A DNA stretch of 64,000 nt, from positions 23,694,662-23,758,661 of the forward strand of contig OX439134.1 in NCBI GenBank assembly GCA_949318235.1. The letters are read 5' to 3'. Each line of letters starts with the position of its first letter. The first letter of the stretch is position 1. The stretch is from Ecdyonurus torrentis. Its lineage: Eukaryota; Arthropoda; Insecta; Ephemeroptera; Heptageniidae. The notes beneath the pieces are model-generated. The model did not search any database. It had not been told where the DNA came from and worked only from the letters and a program-made list of their open reading frames with translations. Both the position numbers and the translations under genes were made by a program. Below, piece after piece: positions 51,157 to 63,402 of this stretch.

Positions 51157-51917
51157 TAAATATAAAGAGTTTTAGCTAGATTATTAAATTTTAATTTTCA
51201 ATTACCATTATTATTTAAATTGTTAGACTTAATTTAATAAAGTATAAAATAATATGAATATAGTATAATTATACTTTAAAAAATTAAAGCAATAAAATTA
51301 TTACATATTTAATTTATAACAAAACAACTTATTTGTTTCTGCTAAAATAGAGAGAAAGAGAGAAAGAGAGAGAGAGAGACAGAGAGAATACTTAAAACAA
51401 AACTGACCTGGACAATATATTTATAGACCCATGCAGCTGCATGCTCCCATCAATGTGTCACTAGTGTCACTACCTCATGATAAGATGCACTGTCTAGTTC
51501 AAACTAAAATAAAAAGAATTCATTATTTATTTTAAGCTAGTAATAGTATATTAAATAAGTTCTAAAACAAACAATACAGAAATAAAAGGAAGAAAAATTC
51601 TATATTGCATTGCTAATAAATTTTGTAAACCTATATATTTTAAATATTAAAAACAATAATTTACTATTAATTATATTCACGGAGAAAAATAAATACTAAG
51701 CAATTATTGTAGCTAAATTCTAGAAACAATTTAATTCTTCAAAAAGACCCAGAATATTTTACAAAAAAATAGCTATTGCAAAAAAAAATGCATATAGTTT
51801 AATAATTAATAATATTCCAATTTAGCACTATATTTATTTCTAGTGCTACTGCACTGTAAACTTTATAAAAAAAATAATATATAATAATTGGGTGATACTA
51901 AAATTTTGGAATTTTAA

Positions 51918-51948
<31 letters not shown>

Positions 51949-52862
51949 AGCACACATAGGACTGACCTTGACAAAGCATGACCGTGTTCCAGCTGCTCAT
52001 TATGTGTCATCACCGTGATGTGTGTGTACTGGCCCGCCCGCACTCCACACTGGCGCCAAAAGTCTACAACAAAAATGCAATTATAAAAATATCTACATTC
52101 AAAACTATAAATTCAGCTATTATTTTTTTTTCTTTTTTAAAGAAATTAAAAAAACTTTGACTGACGTATTAAATTTACACAACACACGTAAAAAAAAGTT
52201 TATTTATATACTTTATATTTTTTTGCTTTATTATCGTTATACTGCATTAAGTGAAGATATTAAACTGCTTGACAAACAGTGTACTTCTTTATATAAAATT
52301 AGAAGTACTTTTGTTATAATAACTTTTAACTTACCCTTTGCCGTGGTCCGTTATACAAAAAAGTCCTAGGAGTTGGACCGTTTCTTCTTTGAGTTGAAGC
52401 CATGCCAGGCAATAGTTTAAAGATCAAATTATGAACTATATTATTTCTTCTTGATGATACTTGATATCACATACATATAACTACTACACTTATATTTCAT
52501 TATATAACATCACACTGCACTTTATGCATTTATTAACGTAAGATAATTGCATAATTGTCGGAGCACAATTTTAGCGCGGTTCTTCAGTGAATGTGTCATT
52601 TCCTCGTGGTGGGGAAATTGCGCTTACAGTTCGTCTTTTGTCAATAAGTCATTAGGAAGACCACGTGACCTAGGGAAGACAGAAGAAACTGGGGCAAACG
52701 TCTTCCGCCTTCCTTTTTTTTCATTAAATTGCTCAAAGTCCCACAAACGTCTTAAAAATGAAGGCTGAAGATATGGCTTTTCATTTCCGAAGCCTTTTAA
52801 AATGATTTTTATCCAAAAACGACTTTACTACAGTCTTACGCTAAGACGGGGTTTTTGCAGTG
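50021..52862 (-). mobile_element. CACTG-ended DNA transposon, copy E2 (2.8 kb)
   Basis: It is reversed relative to E1: CACTGGAAACAGAAGGG at the left, GGGGTTTTTGCAGTG at the right, TA outside each. Cassettes near 50710-50830, 51410-51500 and 51955-52070 correspond to those of E1, with (GA)n between. Divergence from E1 is much greater than between the two inverted arms, so E1 and E2 are separate older insertions. No transposase was found. An AT repeat at about 51078-51151 is internal. Confidence 0.8.
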
Positions 52863-53938
52863 TATGCAGTTTAAATTAGATTATTTGGTCTTGAACAAAT
52901 TAATTGTTGAAATCTTATTTAGCAAAATTATTTATGACGTATTTATTTTTTTTAAATAATGGAAATTCGTAACACAAAACAATATACTTATACCATGTTA
53001 TATTATTAAGAAAACTAAAACTTGTATCTGCAATTACTTTGCAATAACACATATTTGTTCACACTTAATAGCTCATGTCCGTTGGATAAAAAACAAACTT
53101 TTTTTTTAATAGTAAAAAATAACACTTTATATTACTATTATATGTTTAAAACTACTAATAAATAAAAGAATAATTTTAACATTCACTGCACTTCTATATA
53201 CGAAATCACAAACAATCTTTACTGTAAGGAAAACGGACGAGAACTGAGCAGTAAGATAATGTGGCCGGGAAGAAAATTCAATTTCAATTGAACTTTGAAT
53301 TTTGGATGTCAAGAATCGAAATTATGCAGCACAGAAAAGCGAATAAAAATATGGTAATTCGGCATAAAAATTCAAAGGTCAATAAGTAGCTCGTTAAACA
53401 CTGGTAATGTTAAATAAGTTTTCTTTAGTCTAACTTGAAACTTTCTAACACGACATTTGTTTTAACACGGCATCCAAAAATTTATAAAATTTACTGTGTT
53501 ATAAATTTATAATTTAAAAACAAATAATTTATATTAACTCAACCTTTTTATAAATAAAGAAATAACATTATAAACATCACAAGATTTTTTTTGGATCGTT
53601 AATTTAAATTATTAAATAGAACAAAAATTAATTCATTCAGGGCACGATTTTCGATTTTTTTTTGTGCAGAAACAAGTAGAGTAATAAAATACTTAATTGT
53701 CTTAAAAAATGAAAAATTAAGCAATAAAAGTTTTGTCACAAAATCAGATGGTATACTACGCCGAGTGGTGACAAAGTTACTTGTAACGCACGTTGCTTTC
53801 TGACAGCTTTACTTGGAATACGCGAGCGCGCGTGATAATTTTATTTGGAACACTCGCGGGAGCTCGTGATAAGTCCACTTGTAACACTCGCGGGCTCTGT
53901 GATAGGTGCACTTGTGCTAGAATTCCGCGATAGAGACG

Positions 53939-53945
<7 letters not shown>
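52692..53945 (+). repeat. 1.25-kb direct duplication, copy 1
   Basis: From GGGCAAACGTCTTCCGCC to GATAGAGACGATTTAT it is nearly identical to 60701-61953. It includes the last 170 bp of E2, about 900 bp of flank and a 33-bp-type array before (TA)n. In the second copy the left join is inside E3. Confidence 0.92.
53763..53940 (+). repeat. 33-bp-type minisatellite array 8 before (TA)n
   Basis: Units of 30-34 bp start GTGATAATTTTATTTGG, GTGATAAGTCCACTTGT and GTGATAGGTGCACTTGT with ACACTCGCGGG cores. They are related to arrays 4-7 by the CACTT and CGCGG elements at matching spacing. Array 9 (61771-61948) is its duplicate. Confidence 0.8.

Positions 53946-54008
<63 letters not shown>
53941..54008. 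repeat. (TA)n microsatellite
   Basis: About 65 bp of TA ends the duplicated block; the other copy ends in (TA)n at about 61953-62010. Confidence 0.95.
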
Positions 54009-54014
<6 letters not shown>

Positions 54015-54195
54015 TATCGAGCAGTTAAAACTTAAAATTTATAATAATGAATTAATGTTTTATCCTCAATTAAAGCTGTTTAATTATTAGTAAATAATTT
54101 TTTTATTAAATTTATAATAACCGCGCTAACATTGTGCTCCGACAATTATGCAATTATCTTACGTTAATAAATGCATAAGGTCACGAAAAAAATAA

Positions 54196-54302
54196 TAGTC
54201 ACTTTGTACATAATTATAAAAACACTCAATTCACAGTCTTTTTAAAAATTACATAGCTATGTTATTTACACAGAATGTTTAACGTTTTCGGAGACTATAT
54301 AT
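54196..54302 (-). mobile_element. Penelope-like 3' UTR fragment
   Basis: AAAACACTCAATTCACAG, TTACATAGCTATGTTAT and AACGTTTTCGGAG match 46655-46740, the 3' UTR of the minus-strand copy, with divergence. No coding part is attached. It directly abuts the right arm of the inverted duplication. Confidence 0.65.
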
Positions 54303-54469
54303 AAAAAAAAATACATATAAAAGGTGTAAAAATATACGTGTGTAGTATGGTAAGAAACGAAAGAAAGAAAAAAAAGTACTAAATAACGTCATAAAATAAA
54401 AATGGTAATTGTTAAAATCTAGTATAAAATATATCATCTCTGTAATTCGTAATGCCATATGGATGCTTC

Positions 54470-54632
54470 CGCGGCATTTCGGAGTTACTGCACATTTCGT
54501 ACGCCCCGCGAGTGAAGCAAGTGGACTTTCCAGAAATCTCGCGATTGGAGTATCTACACTTTTCGCCAACGCGGCCCGTGAAGTTACTACACTTTACATA
54601 TTACTAGCTCGTGGAGGTTCTACATTTAAAAA
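54470..54632 (+). repeat. 33-bp minisatellite array 6
   Basis: It mirrors array 5, with four exact 33-bp units (GAGTTACTGCACATTTC, GAAGCAAGTGGACTTTCC, GGAGTATCTACACTTTTC, GAAGTTACTACACTTTAC) and the partial GGAGGTTCTACATTT. Confidence 0.9.
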
Positions 54633-55592
54633 TATAAAGTATCTGCACATAATTTTTATTCTTACAATAAAAGTTAGAGATGTTATTTTAATTGTGTTTT
54701 TCTAGGCCCGTATTGATTAAAGTAAAATATATATTTAAATCTCACATCTAATTTTAAATTTCTTTGCTATTTTGAGATTTTGTAAATATTCTTTAAATTT
54801 TTAAGACTGGCATATGTAATATTTTTAAAAAAATTTATACATTTAAATTATTAAGGTTTACTAGTTTTAAATTAAAATAAAATTAATAATAACGTTAAAT
54901 TTATTTGATCTGATTACATCTAATATCCTAGTTATTAGGTAGTACGAATATTTATACTATATAATATAAAATAAAAAAATTACCTTGATACTCGTTCATT
55001 TTATATTTTTTAATATCACTAACAATATTATTATTGAATAAAATCAATAAATAGATCGTTAACCAAAAACTTAATGCACAGCTCACAAATATGCTATAAT
55101 TAATTGCGTTGTTCACCTTTAAACACTATAAAATAATGTTAAATTATAATTCTATATCATTATTGCAATATAATATTATACAATATTATTATTATATAAT
55201 TATTGCAAATATAAATGAAAACTTTGGAAACACATGCACACACTTCACTTTCTTACATAAAACTAGACTTTCAGGTCTCCGTCCTCTTCAAAAGAATGTA
55301 TGTGATAACAATCAACAGGAATTTGTGACTGTATGAATTGAACTTTGATTCGAGTTATAGATACATTATGTTTCTTTGTATATTGGTATAAAGGTGTACA
55401 GTTTGGAACTAACCATAATTACGTATTATTATTTATTTCTTGTATTATAAAATATTTTGTGCAGTTTTTATATTATTGGTCAATTATTATTTAATAATTT
55501 ATAAAAAGATTTTTTTATAATATAAAATTAAAGCTACTACAATTTCGTAAATAGTTAACATTTTTTAAATCAATATAATGTATTGAAAATTA

Positions 55593-55762
55593 TGCAAAGT
55601 GTAGAACCTCCACAAGCTAGTAATATGTAAAGTGTAGTAACTTCACGGGCCGCGGTGGCGGAAAGTGTAGATACTCCACTCTCGGGATTTCTGGAAAGTT
55701 CACTTGCTTCACTCGCGGGGCGTACGGAATGTGCAGTAACTCCGAAATGCCGCGGGAGCATC
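55593..55762 (-). repeat. 33-bp minisatellite array 7
   Basis: It mirrors array 4 on the opposite strand, with the same unit order and the same partial last unit. Confidence 0.9.
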
Positions 55763-56355
55763 GATATATATATATTGCAAATATCTACCTCTGAAAGATT
55801 TTAGATCTGTAAGACAAATTATATGTATAAAAATATGCATATTTGAAAATAATTTAATAATTTAAATTAAAAAAATCATGACAAAAAAATGCATTCTACT
55901 AAACAACTAAATGGTTATGCCGTACGTAGTAGAAATTTAGATATTTAATTTTTACATTAATTAATTTCTACAAAAAAAAAACAAAAAATGATTGAGTTAA
56001 TATGACAAGAGAGATGAGAAGGAATATACTAGTATTTTAAATTTTATTCTTTAGATTCGAGATTTCTCTTCTTATAAAAGTAAAATTTGCTGGCAACCCC
56101 TCGCATCATAAAAAGTTTTTTTCTTATATAATCGTGCATTTCTTGCTCTATTTTTTTATAACCTAGGCACACGACCTCTCTAATACCTGATGAGGTTTAA
56201 ATTTGTAAATCGCGGTCAATGTATTTCTGATGGACAAAAGTAATTTCAGTTATTAAGTTTTCGCTATTACCATAATTGCGATAAAAATGTTTCAATAATT
56301 TTGCTATACAGCTTAATAAATTTTGGATCGTCTATAAAAATTTGAGCTTTGTACA
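55763..56355 (-). repeat. block shared with 30205-30828
   Basis: It is reversed relative to 30205-30828: CCGTACGTAGTAGAAATT, GTAAAATTTGCTGGCAACC, AATCGCGGTCAATGTATTTC and AATTTGAGCTTTGTACAATGG. The left arm (47740) keeps only its first part. Confidence 0.75.
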
Positions 56356-56362
56356 ATGGATA

Positions 56363-56885
56363 CACTGCAAAAATTGTGTCTTTGCAAAAGTCGGAATAAA
56401 CAACTTTTTCGATGAAAAGTCGTTTAGAAAGACTTTCAAAATGAAAAGACAGTCCTTAAGTCTTCATTTTTAAGACGTTTGCGGGACTTAGAGTAATTTT
56501 TGGAAAATAAGAAGACGGAAGACGTTTGCAAAAGTGTCTTCCGTCTTCCTTAGGTCACGTGATCATCATTATTGTGACGTCATGACAAAAGAAGAGCGTT
56601 AAGCGCAACTTCCTTTCCACGAGGCAATGACGCATCATTGAAGAGCCGCTCCCAAAATTTGCTCCGAAATTTATATAATTATTCACGTAAATTGATTAAT
56701 AAAGTGCAGTGCGAGATTATAATTTGAAATATAAGTATTATAGTTATGTGTGAGTGATATCAAATACCACCAAGAAGATGAAACAAACAAAAAAATTGGA
56801 TCGCAAAATTATTGCTGTTGGCGCCATGCAATAGTGGTAACGGTCTAACTCCTAGGACTTTCTTTATATAAGGGCCAGAAGTACA
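56363..56885 (+). mobile_element. CACTG-ended DNA transposon, end fragment E4
   Basis: CACTGCAAAAATTGTGTCTT and about 520 bp match the left end of E1 (AAGACGGAAGACGTTTGC, TCACGTGAT, GTGACGTCATGACAAAAG, CTTCCTTTCCACGAGGC). TA precedes it, and the related block at about 30205-30235 shows the uninserted sequence. The other end has been lost, replaced by the Penelope-like hairpin. Confidence 0.85.
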
Positions 56886-56899
56886 TTATATAATATGTG

Positions 56900-57013
56900 C
56901 ATATGTTCTAAGAACGATTCCACTGGGGACTCATTTTGTGGCCATACTATGAAAGTATCGTCATAGTATGGCCACAAAATGAGTCCCCAGTTGAATCGTT
57001 CTTAGAACATATG
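56900..57013. repeat. 53-bp-arm hairpin at the Penelope-like 5' end
   Basis: 56900-56952 and 56961-57013 are reverse complements with one mismatch, separated by 8 bases (AAGTATCG). The right arm encodes RT sequence in frame (WPQNESPVESFLEHM, as read in the 56936 frame), so the left arm is an inverted copy of the truncated 5' end. Confidence 0.95.
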
Positions 57014-57975
57014 AATAATCAGGCAGAGACAATAACATTCACGATTGAGTATGAAAAAGAAGGGGAATTGCCGTTCCTAGATGTACGTGTAAAAAGATCT
57101 AAAGAAAACAAAATTACAACTTCAGTCTATAGAAAAGTGACAGACAGTGGAAGATATCTGAATTTTAACTCAAATCATCTACACTCAACAAAAACAGGTA
57201 TAGCAGCCACATTGTTACATAGGGCAAAAACGCACTGCAATGATAACAACGTAAGAAATAAAGAAATTAATAAAATAGAAGACATTTTAAGAGAAAATGA
57301 CTATCCATTACATGTTGTTGCTAAAATAAAAAAAAAACCGCACAAAAAAAAAAAAAAAAAAAAAAACAGAAGAAAAGAAACCAGACGCAACTATCTGCAT
57401 CACCTATATACAAGGTTTGAGTGAAAAAATACAACGTATAGGTAAAGGAGTCAATCTTCGTATTGTTTGTTCTTCAAAAGAAACATTAAAATCAAGTTTA
57501 GCACGTACAAAACCAGACATGAAGAAAAATATGAATAAAGATGTAGTATATTCTATTCCCTGTGTTTGTGAGAAAGAATATATCGGAGAAACAGGTCGAC
57601 CATTAGAGATCAGGGTGAATGAACACAGGCAAAAAATAGAAAAAAGAGATACAGGATATTCAAAACTAGTAGATCATGCGCTGGAAAGTAATCACCAAAT
57701 TCTATGGGAAAAAACAAAAGTAATAGGAAGAGAGAGTCACTATAAAAAAAGAAAAATATTAGAATCAATAGAAATGGCAAGAAGAAATAAATGAAACAAT
57801 CAGTCAGCCCAGTTTTGAATTACCACCTATTTGGATTCCACTCATAGATTCTTTTAAGAAAAGTGTACCACGTGACCGTACAGTTGAAAATGTAAATAAT
57901 AATAAACCACCTGACGAGAACGAGCCACACCCCCCATTGCGGAGGTCGGCTCGCCTCGTGAGCAAGAGTCAGTAA
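56967..57975 (+). pseudogene. Penelope-like RT end plus GIY-YIG endonuclease, frameshifted
   Basis: In this copy the upstream RT sequence is in frame through EYEKEGELPFLDVRVKR. A run of about 26 A near 57341-57366 shifts the frame; the endonuclease continues in another frame from about 57417 (VVYSIPC, YIGETGR, NEH, DHALESNH). One extra base near 57788 then creates a stop after EMARRNK, while the remaining Pro/Arg-rich end runs on to 57975 in the shifted frame. These lesions differ from the one in copy 1. Confidence 0.88.
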
Positions 57976-58208
57976 GCTATTGAAGAGAGGCAGACAAGTA
58001 TATAGTTTTATATACGCCCTCGAAAACGTTACAATTTTGTGTGAATATAACGTAGCTATGTATATAGATTTTTAAAAACTGTGAATTGAGTATTTTATTA
58101 ATTTATATAGTGACAAGTTTTGGTGTTGTGTGTTATTTTTATCATCAAATTAAGCAGCGAGTGAATGCCCAGTTGTTTTACAGAAGGTAAGACAAAAATG
58201 AAATTTTT

Positions 58209-58212
<4 letters not shown>
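57014..58212 (+). mobile_element. Penelope-like element, 5'-truncated copy 2
   Basis: It follows the hairpin and continues through the RT end, Lys-rich linker, GIY-YIG endonuclease and 3' UTR to the (TA)n at 58213. It is the mirror twin of 46534-47737, with only scattered substitutions and small indels. Confidence 0.9.

Positions 58213-58290
<78 letters not shown>
58213..58290. repeat. (TA)n microsatellite at Penelope-like 3' end
   Basis: About 78 bp of TA, shorter than its mirror at 46436-46533. It is followed by CACGATGTTCCGCTTAGC. Confidence 0.95.
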
Positions 58291-58293
<3 letters not shown>

Positions 58294-58865
58294 GATGTTC
58301 CGCTTAGCGCAACGGCGCTGCAATAGTGTTTTGAGTGACCATCAAGACAGTGGTTCTCCCGCCACGACTACTACGCATAACACGGGCATGATATGTCTGA
58401 GAGGGTTGTCTTCGAGCACTAATATTTCGTAAACTATTTGTACTAAAAATACGACATTATTTTTACAATACACGACAGATCTTGCTGTGCATTGCTGACT
58501 TCTTAAAAAAACTTAATATATTACTTACTACAAATAAATTTATACATAATTAACAACTTAAAAAAAAGTATTTCCGTTGTTCAGCCATTATAAAATATAA
58601 TTTACTGATAGCAACATTTTAATAGAATAAAAAAATTATTAAGCAAAAATATTTTCTGAGATTATTACGGCGTAAAATATGCATAGTTTTTATGACTTAT
58701 CGTTTGAGTTGAATAGCTAAATAACCAATTTAATTTCAAATTTTTTATGTAGTAAATTTTTTTATTTTATCATAGGAAACACATCCTAAATATAAAATTT
58801 AAGGGTAATAATTAAATCCTTGTCCACTTCCTTTTTTATCATTTAAAATACTAGAATGATAATTA

Positions 58866-59143
58866 CCATACCTTATTATCTACGAATTAGACTCCAGCAT
58901 GTTTATTTTGTATTTAATTTGATTTTATCGGTTATTTTACGTATCTGACGTCACAATGTATCGCCGCCAATCGCAGTCACCATTCTGGTCATGTGATAAA
59001 TTAAAGGCCCTCTTTCAAGCGATTTATCTCTATCAACGGCTTCATCGGCACTTTGTGATGTCAGATACGTGAAATAACCGTTAAAATGAAAACAAATACA
59101 AAATCAACGTGTTAGTGTCTAATTTATGAATAATAAGGTATGG
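58866..59143. mobile_element. TA-flanked MITE, CCATACCTTATTATCC family, copy 4
   Basis: It mirrors copy 3 (45593-45870) within the right arm: CCATACCTTATTATCTACG at the left and GAATAATAAGGTATGG at the right, with TGACGTCA inside. Confidence 0.85.
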
Positions 59144-59541
59144 ATTAATTATCAATCTAGTACTCTAAATGATAAAAATTAAGTTGACAAGGTATTTACT
59201 ATCGCCTATCTGGGAGTTTTTTTTCTCTTTCTTTGTTCACCCTAAGCTACTCTTCCTCCAATTAACCCTGCCTTGCTGCCTGACTTCTACCAATGTGGCT
59301 GCCAGGGTAGATTTTATTTTGTTTAACTACCCTTAGAAGTTGCCGCAATTCTATCGCCTGTTAAAAAAAATTAAAACAATGCGCTACCAATGTCTTTTAT
59401 ACTGCTGCCTATAGGGTGTATGCTGATAACATCATATTTAACCCTCAAGTGCTCGGGCAGGGTCTGTCTCTATTTTTTTTTTTTTTTTTTTTAATTTTGA
59501 ATTTTTTGTAATTGCTCATCAAAAATTATGAAATTTTGGTA

Positions 59542-60870
59542 CACTGCAAACAGAGAAGTCTTGTAAAAAGACATTTCTGAAGTCTCAAAACGAGTCAGCC
59601 TTATTTGAGGCAGTTGAACTGTCTTTTTCAGTGTCTTCCTTTGGAAGACCCTAAAACCGTCTTTATCTGAGACACTACCCCTAGCCTTGCAGAGAAGATT
59701 AAAACGTCTTCAAATTAACCAACCCTACCTAATCTGACCCTACAATACTACCCAACCTATTACATTACCTATCATGCTACCTGATAGACCTCTAAAATGT
59801 CGACCTGAGTAAGTTTACCTTGATCTGAAGTTAAACTGAAACAAAATTAAAATTATTAAAAACTTATAATAATATTAACTAATTACGTTCCCTTAAGACC
59901 AGATTATAATTCATTGACACTGAATAAAAATTGAAAGGAGTTATTGAATATACTACACTTAAGTCATATAATTTTATGCTAGCTGTTATAAATTAGTTAA
60001 ATATAGAAATGTGCCAAAAAAATGTAACAAAAAATATTATTTATGGTACAGGATTATCATAATTATATTATTAGAAAAAACAAACATAAGTCACACATAG
60101 ATTTAATTTGATTTAAATTTATTTTACGTCATTTCACATCTTCTACAACATTTTATATAGATATGGAAAACAAATGTTTAAATTTAAAAAATAGCAAGAT
60201 ATTGTTTTTAACTTTAATACAAAAAATAAATAAATAAAAAAAAAATTATGCGGATTTGTTACGAGATTCTCAGTTCATAACATAAGATTGTCCATTATTC
60301 AGGGTCACCTTTGACACTCGTTATCATCCGCAAAAGCCCAGCATGTGCTTGGTGTATAGTAGAGCACCATGGTGTAGAGAGAGCGCAGACTACATCACTG
60401 TGACTAACAAATTCAGTCCCTAAAAAAAATAAAGTTTTATTTTAGTATTATTATTATTACCAAATTAATGATTTAAATAAGACTTGAAAATGGTCCCCGT
60501 ATTTTCTTAAAATAAAAATAAGAATAAATCAACAATTTACTGAAATATTTAATATATATATATTTGTTAAGGCATCATAAAGTATTATATTAAATACGAC
60601 TTAATTCCTGATATAAACTGCATAAAACTATGCTACTAAGCATAAACATGATTATGCTTAAAAATTTATGCTGTTCAAATTTAGCAATGATATAAAAATC
60701 GGGCAAACGTCTTCCGCCTTCCTTTTTTTTCAAAAATTGCTCAAAGTCCCACAAACGTCTTAAAAATGAAGGCTGAAGATATGTCTTTTCATTTCCGAAG
60801 CCTTTTAAAATGATTTTTATCCAAAAAAGACTTTACTACAGTCTTACGCTAAGACGGGCCTTTTGCAGTG
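59542..60870 (-). mobile_element. CACTG-ended DNA transposon, chimeric deleted copy E3 (1.3 kb)
   Basis: The left part 59542-60697 is the mirror of E1 44057-45192, and the right part 60701-60870 equals the end of E2 including its flank. The join at about 60697-60701 (TATAAAAATCGGGCAAACG) has almost no shared sequence. TA lies at 59540-59541 and 60871-60872. It is an internally deleted chimera made by rearrangement, not a simple insertion. Confidence 0.85.
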
Positions 60871-61952
60871 TATGCAGTTTAAAATAGATTATTTGGTCTT
60901 GAACAAATTAATTGTTGAAATTTTATTTAGCAAAATTATTTATGACGTATTTATTTTTTTTAAATAATGGAAATTCGTAACACAAATCAATATACTTATA
61001 CCATGTTATATTATTAAGAAAACTAAAACTTGTATCTGCAATTACTTTGCAATAACACATATTTGTTCACACTTAATAACTCATGTCCGTTGGATAAAAA
61101 ACAAACTTTTTTTTTTTGTAAAAAATAACACTTTATATTACTATTATATGTTTAAAATTACTAAAAAAATAAAAGAATAATTTTAACATTCACTGCACTT
61201 CTATATACGAAATCACAAACTATCTTTACTGTAAGGAAAACGGACGAGAACTGAGCAGTAAGATAATGTGGCCGGGAAGAAAATTCAATTTCAATTGAAC
61301 TTTGAATTTTGGATGTCAAGAATCGAAATTATGCACCACAGAAAAGCGAATAAAAATATGGTAATTCGGCATAAAAATTCAAAGGTCAATAAGTAGCTCG
61401 TTATACACTGGTAATGTTAAATAAGTTTTCTTTAGTCTAACTTGAAACTTTCTAACACGACATTTGTTTTAACACGGCATCCAAAAAGTTATAAAATTTA
61501 CTGTGTTATAAATTTATAATTTAAAAACAAATAATTTATATAAACTCAACATTTTTATAAATAAAGAAATAACATTATACACATTACAAGATTTTTTTTG
61601 GATCGTTAATTTAAATTAATTAAATAGAACAAAAATTATTTCATTCAGGGCACGATTTTCGATTTTTTTTTGTGCAGAAACAAGTAGAGTAATAAAATAC
61701 TTAATTGTCTTAAAAAATGAAAAATTAAGCAATAAAAGTTTTGTCACAAAATCAGATGGTATACTAAGCCGAGTGGTGACAAAGTTACTTGTAACGCACG
61801 TTGCTTTCTGACAGCTTTACTTGGAATACGCGAGCGCGCGTGATAATTTTATTTGGAACACTCGCGGGAGCTCGTGATAAGTCCACTTGTAACACTCGCG
61901 GGCTCTGTGATAGGTGCACTTGTGCTAGAATTCCGCGATAGAGACGATTTAT

Positions 61953-61953
<1 letters not shown>
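60701..61953 (+). repeat. 1.25-kb direct duplication, copy 2
   Basis: It nearly repeats 52692-53945, including the end of the CACTG element, the flank ATTTGGTCTTGAAC, and the GTGATAAGTCCACTTGT array. It ends at the (TA)n tract. Confidence 0.92.
61771..61948 (+). repeat. 33-bp-type minisatellite array 9
   Basis: It is a duplicate of array 8 (53763-53940), with near-identical units. Confidence 0.8.

Positions 61954-62010
<57 letters not shown>
61953..62010. repeat. (TA)n microsatellite
   Basis: About 58 bp of TA end the direct duplication. The sequence beyond differs from that beyond 54008. Confidence 0.95.
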
Positions 62011-62013
<3 letters not shown>

Positions 62014-62159
62014 TAAATTTTTTAATTAGGTTTTGCTGCTCTTTCTTATATCATGTAAAGTGAGTTCATTGGCATTATTTTTCTTATTTAGTATATGATT
62101 TATTTATTTATCAATTAGATTATTTTTTATTTTTTAATATTATTAGCTAAATTTTAAGG

Positions 62160-62305
62160 ATTATATACACATGGCTTGTAACTCAAAAACTAAAAAAACT
62201 TATAAACTTTGTAATATCATTAACAGTAACAGCTACCTATGATAAAAATTTTAGCACCCTTGACCATCAGATTAGTTAGAAAACTGAAATTAACATGGGC
62301 CTAGG
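62160..62305 (+). mobile_element. partial TTAA MITE, TCAGGTACTGCA family
   Basis: TTAA precedes GGATTATATACACATGGC; AGTAACAGCTACCTAT, GACCATCAGATTAG and AATTAACATGGGC match 10683-10840. It is cut off where the hAT-like sequence starts. Confidence 0.65.
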
Positions 62306-62740
62306 GCCGCATTTCCAGTTTTTACGGTTGTGTAAATACGTGTCTTACAGCAATTCTGACTTCAAATGTCCACGAATAATCAAGTTTGATCACCAAAAAG
62401 GCAAAAACGTTTGGACCGAAAAAAACAGTTTGCTGAAAATTAAAACCGTTTCAGTTTTTTCTAGTTTTTTTCAGTTTTTCCAGTTTTTTCCGGTTTTTGA
62501 AAACTGAAAACGCAGTTTTGATAAACACTATTTTATAAAAATGAATTTTAGACAGTATTGCATTTACTAATTCTTTGAATTTTTTCCCTCTTAGCATGTT
62601 GTGTTAAAAATAATTTTAATTATTCCTGCGCACAAATATATTTGTCGTAGTATACTGTTTGTTGCGTAAGTATTTCATACTCTGAGGATTTTTTTCTTCA
62701 CTTTTCTAAATTTACTAACCAAAGGTACTTTACCAAGTAC

Positions 62741-63390
62741 AGTACAACCTCGTAACTTGAAATTCAAGGGACCATGGGAATCGCCACTTCATTATTATAA
62801 CGAAATTCGCTATTACAAAAATGTATAAAAAATGCCGATGGATAATTGCTCCAATAAAGCAAACTAAAATAAGTGTTTCATAAACTTCTTGAAAGAAATG
62901 ATACTCGCTACAGTAAAAAAAAATAAATACAGTACCAGATAAAATTACCACGCAATCGGAAAAAATAATACTCTGCGCCTGTAAAGTATGCAAAAACGGA
63001 GAGCAAAAAAAAAAAAAAACTGAAAGGAAAAATGTAAAATTTTTAATATTTGCAGGGTAAATGCTCAAAAATAGGAAAATAATGTAGAAACCCTTTTCAC
63101 TTTTTTTCTTTTTTTTAGCATGCTTAATTTACACTTGGTGCACAATTGTACAGCATGTACGCAGCAACACGTCGCGTAATTTTAGCTCATTATATTTGCG
63201 AGATGGTTTTTACTTTATTCGCATTTGTTTGAGATTACTTATTTATCACGCGCGTTATTTCTGAAGAATTATCGTAAGAAACATCGCGACGGTTTAACGA
63301 AAGTTTGGATTTATTACCTTCTTTTTGGCTGAAAAAATGAAATTTTTTCTTCGCTATACTGAAATTTTTTTATAACGGGGTTTTCCTATG
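62741..63390. mobile_element. candidate pogo/Tigger-like remnant
   Basis: CAGTACAACCTCGTAACTTG after TA resembles pogo/Tigger inverted ends; near 63376-63390 ATAACGGGGTTTTCCTATG, reversed, gives a degraded counterpart. ATTATAACGAAATTCGC near the left and TTCGCTATAC near the right add to the mirror pattern. The frame on the minus strand between them is hydrophobic with no domain. Confidence 0.45.
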
Positions 63391-63402
63391 CTTTTACATT
63401 AA

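Larger units (their letters stand above)
52524..54174. repeat. short inverted pair around the direct duplication
   Basis: TGCATTTATTAACGTAAGATAATTGC with TTGTCGGAGCACAAT at 52524-52579 is reversed at about 54118-54174. The right member therefore carries a piece of E2 in the opposite direction. Confidence 0.7.
54303..60697 (-). repeat. inverted duplication, right arm
   Basis: It is the mirror image of 44057-49412. It holds in addition about 55980-57015: a block shared with 30220-30560, the transposon end E4, and the Penelope-like 5' hairpin. At 60697-60701 it breaks directly into the 1.25-kb direct duplicate. Confidence 0.92.

Noticed and set aside
62730..63068. 112-codon hydrophobic minus-strand frame as a membrane protein
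   Set aside because: It spans a pogo-like end and A/T runs, and its hydrophobicity follows from T-rich codons.
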